Part shown: positions 57,914 to 64,000 of the stretch, piece after piece
How positions within the stretch are numbered: the first letter of the stretch is position 1
Layout: every line of letters starts with the position of its first letter
Origin: Palsa-504 sp963818225
GTDB taxonomy: Bacteria; Actinomycetota; Actinomycetes; Streptosporangiales; Streptosporangiaceae
DNA length: 64,000 nt
Reading direction: 5' to 3'
Assembly (NCBI GenBank): GCA_963818225.1
Contig: CAWFRO010000006.1
Coordinates: forward strand, 992,001-1,056,000
Translations under genes and position numbers: made by a program
The notes under the pieces: generated by a model
Databases searched by the model: none
What the model was told of the DNA's origin: nothing
The model's input: only the letters and a program-made list of their open reading frames with translations

Positions 57914-60253
57914 ATGACCATTGCCGCCGAGCGTTACACCGGCGCCAGCATCAAGCGTTCGGAGGACCCGCGCATCCTGACCGGCTCGGGCCGGTACGTC
58001 GACGACATCAAGCTGCCGGGCATGCTGCACGCCGCGTTCGTTCGGTCGCCCCTGGCGCACGCTCGCGTGCTCTCGGTCGATGCCTCGGCCGCGCGGGAGC
58101 TGCCCGGAGTGGTCGCGGTGCTCACCGGAGCGGACCTCGAAGCGATGACGGTCCAGGCCCCGGATCCGCTGCTGGCCCTGTTCAGTACCGGGGGGCCCAC
58201 CGCGGAGTTCACCCTGCTGGCCACGGACAAGGTGCGCCTGGTCGGCGATCCCGTGGCGGTCGTCATCGCCGAGAGCCGTTACCTCGCCGAGGACGGCTGC
58301 GAGCTGGTGGAGGTTGACTATGACGACCTGCCTCCGGTGGTGACCGCCGCCTTCGCGCTCGACCCGGCCAGCCCGCCGCTGTTCGAGAATCTCGGGAACA
58401 ACATTTCCCGCCCGCACTCGCGCAACGAGTTCGGCGATGTCGCCGGCACGTTCGCCAAGGCTGACCGCGTCATGGACTTCCACATCGACGTGCACCGGCA
58501 CCAGAACGTGCCCATGGAGGGACGCGGCTGCGTCGCGAGCTGGGACGCCGGCCTAGGGGTCATGACGGTCCACGCGGCCACCCAGAGCGTGCACATCACC
58601 AGGAACGGCGTCGCCGCGCGGCTGGGTCTCGAGGGTGACAAGGTACGAGTCCTGGCCGGGGATATCGGCGGATCGTTCGGCCTGAAGATCGGCGCATCGC
58701 GCGAGGAACTGGCGGTGGCCGCCGCCTCGCGTCACCTCGGCCGGCCGGTCAAGTGGGTCGAGGACCGCGGCGAGAACCTCACCGTGTCGGGGCAGGCGCG
58801 CGAGGAGAGCTTCGACATCCGGGCCGCGATCAGCAACGACGGCGACCTGCTCGGGCTGGACGTCAAGATGATCATCGACACCGGCGCCTACCCCGGGATG
58901 GGCACGCTGGTCCCGGACATCATGCAGGCGATGCTGCCCGGCCCGTACAAGCTCGAGGCTATGGGGTTCGAGTCGACCGCGGCGATCACGAACAAGGCGT
59001 CCTACGTCGCCTACCGCGGGCCGTGGGCGTCCGAGACGTTCATCCGGGAACGCGTCCTGGACCTCGTGGCCAGAGAGCTCGGCATCGACCCGTTTGAGAT
59101 CCGGCTGCGCAACGTCGCCCCGCGCACCGATCCGCCGGCCATGATGATCACCGGCCGTCCGCTGGTGGGAGTCACGACCAACGAGTCACTGACGCGGGTC
59201 GCCCAGATGGTGGACTTCCCCGCGTTCCGGCGCCGGCAGGCCGAGGCCCGGGCGCAAGGCCACTACCTCGGCGTCGGGGTGGCGACCTTCATCGAAGCCG
59301 CTCCCGGCCCGCGCCCGGAGGGGGACGCCGGCCTGGGCAGTGAGTCCATGCGCCTGCGGCTGGAGGAAGACGGCATCGTCGTGCTGTTCACCGGCCAGAT
59401 GCCGCACGGGCAGAGCCACCAGACGACCCTGGCCCAGATCGCCGCCGACGAGTTCGGCGTGCCGTTCGAGCAGGTTCGCGTCGTCGTCGGCGACAGCGAC
59501 GTCGTCCCGTTCGGGCTGACCGGGGGCAGCCGGTCGGCCACCATGACCGGAGGGGTGGCGCTGCATGGCGCCCGGGAGCTCAAGGCCAAGGTGCTCGACT
59601 TCGCGGCGAACCTCATGGAGGCCAGCCCGCAGGACCTCCTGATCACCGACGGCAATGTCTGGGTGCGCGGTGACCCCGACAGCGCCATAGCCGTCAGCGA
59701 GGTCGCGCGACGCGCCGCGTCGGGGCAGTTCGAGGCAGGCGTGGGCGTCGAGTTCGAGGTGGAGGCCACGTACGACGGCGGCCAAGGCGGCTGGTCCGGC
59801 GGCACTCACTGCGCGATCGTCGACGTCGACGTCGAGACGGGCATCGTGAAGGTGGAACGGTACGTCACCGCTGAGGACTGCGGCGCCCTCATCAATCCCG
59901 CCATCGTCGAGGGCCAGATCCGGGGCGGGGTCGCGCAGGGCATTGGCGCGGTGCTGCTCGAGCGATCGGTGTACGGCGAGGACGGCAACTTCCAGTCGGC
60001 CACGTTCATGGATTACCTGATGCCGACCGCCTGCGACGTTCCGCGCATCGAGATCGCGCACCTCGAGACGGTGCCGCTCGACGCTGACGTCAACTTCCGC
60101 GGCGTCGGCGAAGGCGGCATGATCGTCACGCCGCCCACGGTGGTGAGCGCGATTGAGGACGCGCTCTCCCCCTTCGGCGTGCGGATCTACGAACAGCACC
60201 TGCCTCCGGCTCGCATCCTGGAGCTCATTGCCGCAGCGGACCCGGGCCGGTAA
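57914..60253 (+). CDS. Molybdenum hydroxylase large subunit (xanthine/aldehyde oxidase family, not form I CO dehydrogenase)
   Basis: The 779-aa large subunit begins KRSEDPRILTGSGRYVDDIK, has GGSFGLKIGASREEL, the active-site loop SYVAYRGPWASETF (about residue 360), a GQMPHGQSHQTTLAQIAADE stretch and GVGEGGMIVTPPTVVSAIED with the catalytic Glu. Form I CO dehydrogenases have AYxCSFR in the loop, which is absent here, so an aromatic N-heterocycle, aldehyde or other hydroxylation is likelier. GAGGGAGCGACC precedes the ATG. The next gene is a CMD-like protein. Substrate unknown. Confidence 0.9.
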   Translation: MTIAAERYTGASIKRSEDPRILTGSGRYVDDIKLPGMLHAAFVRSPLAHARVLSVDASAARELPGVVAVLTGADLEAMTVQAPDPLLALFSTGGPTAEFTLLATDKVRLVGDPVAVVIAESRYLAEDGCELVEVDYDDLPPVVTAAFALDPASPPLFENLGNNISRPHSRNEFGDVAGTFAKADRVMDFHIDVHRHQNVPMEGRGCVASWDAGLGVMTVHAATQSVHITRNGVAARLGLEGDKVRVLAGDIGGSFGLKIGASREELAVAAASRHLGRPVKWVEDRGENLTVSGQAREESFDIRAAISNDGDLLGLDVKMIIDTGAYPGMGTLVPDIMQAMLPGPYKLEAMGFESTAAITNKASYVAYRGPWASETFIRERVLDLVARELGIDPFEIRLRNVAPRTDPPAMMITGRPLVGVTTNESLTRVAQMVDFPAFRRRQAEARAQGHYLGVGVATFIEAAPGPRPEGDAGLGSESMRLRLEEDGIVVLFTGQMPHGQSHQTTLAQIAADEFGVPFEQVRVVVGDSDVVPFGLTGGSRSATMTGGVALHGARELKAKVLDFAANLMEASPQDLLITDGNVWVRGDPDSAIAVSEVARRAASGQFEAGVGVEFEVEATYDGGQGGWSGGTHCAIVDVDVETGIVKVERYVTAEDCGALINPAIVEGQIRGGVAQGIGAVLLERSVYGEDGNFQSATFMDYLMPTACDVPRIEIAHLETVPLDADVNFRGVGEGGMIVTPPTVVSAIEDALSPFGVRIYEQHLPPARILELIAAADPGR

Positions 60254-60300
60254 GCACTCTCCCGCCGCATACGCGCGGAACGGCCAGACCAGGAGGCGTC

Positions 60301-60846
60301 ATGAGCCTTGCCCGACCCCCGCGGCCACGCGTTGACCCCGATCCCGGCGTTCTCGCCGAGAACCGCGGCCGGCCCACGGCGAACGTCGCGGGGACACTCG
60401 GCCTTCACCCCGAGCTCGCCACGGCCTTCAGGACGCTGGCCGGCTTCATCGTCAACGAAGCATCGACGCCGCGTCGGCAGCGCGAACTGGTGATACTGCG
60501 GACAGGCTGGAACTGCGGCGCGCAGTACGAGTTCGGGCAGCACACGATCCTCGGCCGGGCGGCAGGGATCACCGAAGCGGAGATCGTCGCCCTGACCCGG
60601 CCCCTCACGACATTCCCGTGGGCGCAGGACGACCGGCTCCTGCTGGAGATGGCCGACGAGTTGTACACGGACTTCTGCGTGACCGACGCGACCTGGGCCA
60701 GCCTGGCCGCACGCTGGTCGCCTCAGGAAATCCTCGAATTCGTCATGGCGGTCGGCTGCTATTTCATGGTGTCAGGAATGCTCAACACGTTCGGCGTCGA
60801 GCTCGACGAGGGTGTCACCGGCTGGCCGGACGTCTCCCCCGCATAG
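60301..60846 (+). CDS. Carboxymuconolactone decarboxylase-like (AhpD-type) protein
   Basis: The 181-aa CMD-family protein has LHPELATAFRTLAGFIVNEA, PRRQRELVILRTGWNCGAQY, GQHTILGRAAGITEAEIVAL and a C-terminal helix LEFVMAVGCYFMVSGMLNTF. The AhpD redox pair CxxC is not present (single Cys in NCGAQY), so a decarboxylase-type or unknown reaction is likely. It follows the hydroxylase large subunit by 47 nt and may belong to the operon, pointing to aromatic or ring-compound catabolism. Confidence 0.82.
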   Translation: MSLARPPRPRVDPDPGVLAENRGRPTANVAGTLGLHPELATAFRTLAGFIVNEASTPRRQRELVILRTGWNCGAQYEFGQHTILGRAAGITEAEIVALTRPLTTFPWAQDDRLLLEMADELYTDFCVTDATWASLAARWSPQEILEFVMAVGCYFMVSGMLNTFGVELDEGVTGWPDVSPA

Positions 60847-60923
60847 CAAGTCAGGCCAGCCCCGCTGGATCAGGCCGCAGGCGATGCCGCGATTGCGCGT
60901 GAGCAGGTCAGGATGTGCCCGTG

Positions 60924-61679
60924 CTACTCCCCCAGGCCCGACCAGGCGGCCTTGAGGGAGTCAATGAAGCCGGCCCGCTCATAGGCCTCGTTGATCAGCT
61001 TCTTGTCGCGCTGCACGCCCTCGGGCGGGAACGAGGCCAGCCGGCGGGCGAGGAACATGGTCTCGTCCATCAGCCGGTCACGGGGCACCACCCTGTTGAC
61101 CATGCCGACCTCCAGCGCGCGCTGCGCGCTGTAGTGGTCGCCGGTCAGCAGGTACTCCTTGACCTGCTTGATGCCCATGACCGACGGGGCGGAGAAGATG
61201 GGCGTTCCCCCGCCGGTATGGATCTGGACCTCACCGAAACGAGCGTCGTCAGCAGCGATGGTCATGTCGCAGATGGCCGCGATCTCGGCGCCCTGGCCGA
61301 GGGCGTAGCCCTGGACCGCGGCGATCACGGGCTTACGGCAGTTCCAGATGGCCAGGGCGGTGTCGATGGGGTTGGCCGGCCGCATGGCCGCCCGTTCCTC
61401 GTCAGACTGGCCGCGGTCACCGCCCGCCGAGAACGCCCGGCCGTTGCCGGACAGCACGACGACCCGCACATCGTCGTCGGCATCGGCCCGCTGCAGGCCG
61501 TCGACGATGCCATGATGCACGTCGGCATGGATGGCGTTGAGGAGCAGCGGCCGGTTGATCACGACATGTGCGATCCGCTCCTCCACCCGGTACAGGACGC
61601 GCGGCTCGTCCGGCTCGACCGGCCGGGTTTCGCGGAAGTAGTTCCCCGTACGGGCGGCTCCCGCCGCCGGCGTGGTCAC
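60924..61679 (-). CDS. Crotonase/enoyl-CoA hydratase family protein
   Basis: The 251-aa crotonase has RIAHVVINRPLLLNAIHADV, VVVLSGNGRAFSAGGDRGQS and AAVQGYALGQGAEIAAICDM. The segment FGEVQIHTGGGTPIFSAPSV carries the catalytic-type Glu region. A C-terminal REVD-like tail is absent. It is distinct from the three-copy family. GTG 61679 has no strong RBS. It converges with the CMD-like gene and diverges from acyl-CoA dehydrogenase copy 2, with which it could form a beta-oxidation pair. Confidence 0.82.
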   Translation of the reverse strand: MTTPAAGAARTGNYFRETRPVEPDEPRVLYRVEERIAHVVINRPLLLNAIHADVHHGIVDGLQRADADDDVRVVVLSGNGRAFSAGGDRGQSDEERAAMRPANPIDTALAIWNCRKPVIAAVQGYALGQGAEIAAICDMTIAADDARFGEVQIHTGGGTPIFSAPSVMGIKQVKEYLLTGDHYSAQRALEVGMVNRVVPRDRLMDETMFLARRLASFPPEGVQRDKKLINEAYERAGFIDSLKAAWSGLGE

Positions 61680-61865
61680 CGCCGCGGTCCCTTGCTGTAG
61701 ATACTGGCCGTCGTGCTGCTCACGTGCGTCCTCCCGGAATCTCGTTGCCCATGCTTACGATCACACTCGCATTCCGGGCAGCGCAACCCCTTCCGGTTGT
61801 TTGCCCGCCCGGGCCGCCTGCGGGCGGCCCCGGCTGGCCCCCCGCGAGCGGCCGGCATTACGTTC

Positions 61866-61895
61866 TTGACAAGGCGATTAGCCGGGAAACAGGAT
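61866..61895 (+). promoter_or_regulatory. Conserved promoter block of acyl-CoA dehydrogenase copy 2
   Basis: TTGACA (61866-61871), 18-nt spacer with GGCGATTAGCC and GGAAA, CAGGAT (61890-61895). It has the same layout as copy 1 at 43272-43301. A second shared block GAATTCAGCCGTCAGGAGTG follows just before the ATG. Confidence 0.55.
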
Positions 61896-61960
61896 GACAT
61901 CAAAAGCAGAGCATCACGCGCGAGTACGCGGCACGAATTCAGCCGTCAGGAGTGTCGGAA

Positions 61961-63175
61961 ATGGATTTCTCTCCCGTTGCCCTCACCGACGCTCAGCAGG
62001 CGTTCGCCGAAGAGGTCCGGGCGTTCCTGGATGAGCACCTGACCGAGGAGGTCTACGCGCGGAAGCGGGAACGGGCCGACAGCTTCGATGAGGGGCTGTA
62101 CGTGGCGCTGGGCAGCAAGGGGTGGCTGTGGCCGCGGTGGCGGCGGGAGGATGGCGGCGCGGAACTGGATGATGTGTGCGTCCGGCTGCTCGAAACCGAG
62201 CTGTTCAGGAGAGAAGCGCCACTGCTGAGTGGCACCCCGCTGATCTGGCCGGGGGTCGAGGCACATGCGGATCCGGAGCTGCGCGCGGAGCTGAAGCCTC
62301 AGGTCGCCCGGGGAACGGTCCGTATCTGCATGGGCTACACCGAGCCGGACGGCGGGTCGGATATCGCCGGGGCGAAGACGCGGGCGGTGCGCGACGGTGA
62401 CGAGTGGGTCATCAACGGGCAGAAGATCTTCACGACCGGTGCCCAGTACTGCCAGTACGTCTTCTTGATCACGCGGACTGACCCGGCGCTGCCCAAGCAC
62501 AAGGGGCTGACCATGTTCCTGGTGCCGCTCAATTCGGAAGGAATCGAGATCCAGGCCCTGTACACGATCGGCGACGAGCGGACGAACATCGTGTACTACG
62601 GCGATGTCCGCGTCCCCGACCGGTACCGGATCGGGGAGGTCAACAACGGCTGGTCCGTCCTGCACGGGCCGCTGGACGCCGAGCACTACATCGGCGATAC
62701 GGCCAGCAAGCTCGACGACCTGAGCCCGGCCGGGCACCTCGCGCAGCACCTGGAGCAATCGGTCGAGGCCGCCGTGCGCTGGGCCAAGACCGCCCCGGAC
62801 GGCGGTGGGCCGGTGATTGAAGACAAGGTGTTCCTGGCCGGGATCGGGCGCATGCTGGTGGAGCTGGAGGCGGGCACCTGCACGCCGGGGGCGATGGGGC
62901 GCGTGAAGGGCTCGGACGTGGCCAGGCTGGGCTGCGAGGAGCTCATCGACCTGGTCGGCCCGGCCGCGACCCTGCCGTACGGCGCCGAGGGCGCCATCGG
63001 CGATGGCGTGATCGAATACGCCCACCGGGAGGCCCAGCACACCGCGACCCCCGGCGGCACGGTCGAGGTGTTCCGGACCATCATCGCCCAGCACGACCTG
63101 GGCCTGCCGCGCCCGGATTACCCCGGCCGCAAGGTGTTCCTGCAGCAAGGCCGCCCCGCCACGGCAGCGGCATAA
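61961..63175 (+). CDS. Acyl-CoA dehydrogenase, paralogue copy 2
   Basis: The 404-aa acyl-CoA dehydrogenase is collinear with copy 1. It has ALTDAQQAFAEEVRAFLDEH at the N-terminus, CMGYTEPDGGSDIAGAKTRA (residues 123-142), EWVINGQKIFTTGAQY and the C-terminal GGTVEVFRTIIAQHDLGLPR. Many segments, for example the last 35 residues, are the same as in copy 1, while the 45-110 region differs, hinting at different acyl chains. TCAGGAG precedes ATG 61961. The leader is short (95 nt from TTGACA) compared with 273 nt in copy 1. Confidence 0.9.
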   Translation: MDFSPVALTDAQQAFAEEVRAFLDEHLTEEVYARKRERADSFDEGLYVALGSKGWLWPRWRREDGGAELDDVCVRLLETELFRREAPLLSGTPLIWPGVEAHADPELRAELKPQVARGTVRICMGYTEPDGGSDIAGAKTRAVRDGDEWVINGQKIFTTGAQYCQYVFLITRTDPALPKHKGLTMFLVPLNSEGIEIQALYTIGDERTNIVYYGDVRVPDRYRIGEVNNGWSVLHGPLDAEHYIGDTASKLDDLSPAGHLAQHLEQSVEAAVRWAKTAPDGGGPVIEDKVFLAGIGRMLVELEAGTCTPGAMGRVKGSDVARLGCEELIDLVGPAATLPYGAEGAIGDGVIEYAHREAQHTATPGGTVEVFRTIIAQHDLGLPRPDYPGRKVFLQQGRPATAAA

Positions 63176-63350
63176 CCTGAACGGTCCCAGGCCGGTCCAG
63201 CCCGGCAGCGGGCCAGGAGAGCGGGAGCCTCAGCCTGCCTGGCGGCGGCTGGCCAGCACCTCGCTGAACGGCACGCCCCGGTCAGGTGTTGCCTCTCGCG
63301 GCAGCCTTAGCCTGCTCCAGGGAGCCGGAAGGTCAGAACGGACGCCGTCT

Positions 63351-63932
63351 TCAGACAGCGCTGCTCGAGGCGGCGACGCGCAGCGGGCGCAGCGCGCCGT
63401 CCAGCCGCAGCAGTTCATCGAGCATGGCGGGCACGGCCTGCTCCAGCACTTCGTTGGCGTGGAACTGGCCGTCGCGGATGAACTGGGTGTGGAATGGGAT
63501 GTTCACGCTTTCGAAGACCGGGACCATCTTCAGCGTGGTGACGACCTGCTTGAGCTGCTGGACCGCCCGGGTTCCCGCCGCGATGCCGCCGTAGGAGACG
63601 AACCCGACGGACTTGTCCTTCCACTCCTGGTGCAGGTAGTCGATCGCATTCTTGATCGTCGCCGGGTAGCCGTAGTTGTACTCCGGGGTGATGAACACAA
63701 TCGCGTCGGCGCGGTCGATCCGGGCGCTCCAGTCGTGCGTGTGGCTGAGGGTATACCGGCGCAGCCTCGGGTGGTTCGGCTCTTCCATCAGCGGGAGCCG
63801 GATCTCGGCGAGGTCCGCGACCTCGACGTCGAATCCGCCGTGGACCCGGGCACGCTCGATGAACCACTCGGCGATCGGCTGCCCGGCCCGGCCGGGACGG
63901 ATCGAGCCGACGATGACGGTGAGGACTGGCAT
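63351..63932 (-). CDS. NADPH-dependent FMN reductase-like flavodoxin-fold protein
   Basis: The 193-aa flavodoxin-fold protein starts VLTVIVGSIRPGRAGQPIAE (phosphate loop GSIRPGRAG), has the isoalloxazine loop FITPEYNYGYPATIKNAIDY (about residues 80-99) and VGFVSYGGIAAGTRAVQQLK. Enzymes of this family (azoreductase, chromate/quinone reductase) reduce FMN or substrates with NAD(P)H. AGGAG lies 11 nt before ATG 63932. It may supply reduced flavin to the LLM and other flavoenzymes, but that is speculation. Confidence 0.87.
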   Translation of the reverse strand: MPVLTVIVGSIRPGRAGQPIAEWFIERARVHGGFDVEVADLAEIRLPLMEEPNHPRLRRYTLSHTHDWSARIDRADAIVFITPEYNYGYPATIKNAIDYLHQEWKDKSVGFVSYGGIAAGTRAVQQLKQVVTTLKMVPVFESVNIPFHTQFIRDGQFHANEVLEQAVPAMLDELLRLDGALRPLRVAASSSAV

Positions 63933-64000
63933 GGACGCTGGAACTCCTGTTCTGCCCACAGTGAGGACGCTGGTGACCTCACGGCCCAACCGGCCTCAAA

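Noticed and set aside
57914..60253. Calling the large molybdenum subunit a CO dehydrogenase
   Set aside because: The AYxCSFR active-site motif is missing; AYRGPW is present instead.
61811..61830. 8-bp hairpin GGGCCGCC-TGCG-GGCGGCCC upstream of acyl-CoA dehydrogenase copy 2
   Set aside because: Lies before the likely promoter and after no gene end; composition makes it uninformative.
43160..61903. Two minus-strand open frames (about 43160-43384 and 61676-61903) that share a CF-ANR-VK peptide
   Set aside because: The resemblance comes from the conserved promoter DNA of the two acyl-CoA dehydrogenase genes, not from shared proteins.
1..64000. CRISPR arrays, tRNA/rRNA genes, transposases, phage genes, att sites
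   Set aside because: No regularly spaced repeats, no cloverleaf-like conserved segments and no transposase, integrase or phage structural proteins were seen.

Overview
The window is a high-GC (about 70% by eye) chromosomal segment from an actinobacterium. Supporting signs are near-saturated G/C third codon positions, frequent GTG starts, genes that look leaderless (a TANNNT -10 box 6-8 nt before the start codon), F420-type enzymes, a DUF6893 small protein, DUF1707 and DUF4326 proteins and redundant acyl-CoA enzymes. I cannot fix the genus; a soil-type Streptosporangiales- or Streptomyces-like lineage is a guess. No tRNA, rRNA, CRISPR array, insertion sequence, prophage or replication origin is visible.

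Layout: 1-4.7 kb holds a small secreted peptide, a frameshifted large LuxR regulator, an anti-sigma-type ATPase and a cupin. At 4.6-10.3 kb are an NCS1 permease behind a TPP riboswitch, a 14-TM MFS exporter, NAD-malic enzyme, a 29-aa membrane peptide and a metallophosphoesterase. At 10.5-18.8 kb are the first two of three enoyl-CoA hydratase paralogues, an ArsR-AHSA1 fusion with an operator inside its promoter, a nitroreductase, a hydrolase, a YbdK-type ligase with a SnoaL-like protein, and a broken threonine aldolase. At 18.8-27.7 kb are an SDR protein, two LLM flavoenzymes, an Old Yellow Enzyme, RpiB, a DNA ligase, small zinc/DUF proteins, a deazaflavin reductase and a Phd/RelE toxin-antitoxin pair. 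At 27.7-37.6 kb are hydrolases, the third hydratase paralogue, a broken ThDP enzyme, copper amine oxidase, a D-2-hydroxyacid dehydrogenase, a nitroreductase and a rhodanese. At 37.8-42.3 kb is a three-gene membrane glycosyltransferase operon, followed by a sigma-like gene coupled to DUF6893. From 43.5 kb onward catabolic genes predominate: two paralogous acyl-CoA dehydrogenases, a sulfatase, a double muconolactone-isomerase-like protein, epoxide hydrolase and other alpha/beta hydrolases, a three-subunit molybdenum hydroxylase with a carboxymuconolactone-decarboxylase-like gene, and two further crotonases.

The overall theme is peripheral degradation of organic compounds (CoA-ester beta-oxidation, molybdenum hydroxylation, ester/epoxide/sulfate hydrolysis) mixed with F420/flavin redox enzymes. 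Genes stand mostly alone or in two- to four-gene operons rather than one pathway cluster.

Several genes (LuxR, VOC, threonine aldolase, a short unknown, the ThDP enzyme, the molybdenum hydroxylase FAD subunit, and two relics) change reading frame once while keeping codon bias on both sides. That points to sequence errors or very recent mutations. The best-supported non-coding signals are the TPP riboswitch, the ArsR promoter/operator, paired promoters of paralogous genes, and several perfect palindromes and stem-loops. I found no clearly new multi-gene system.
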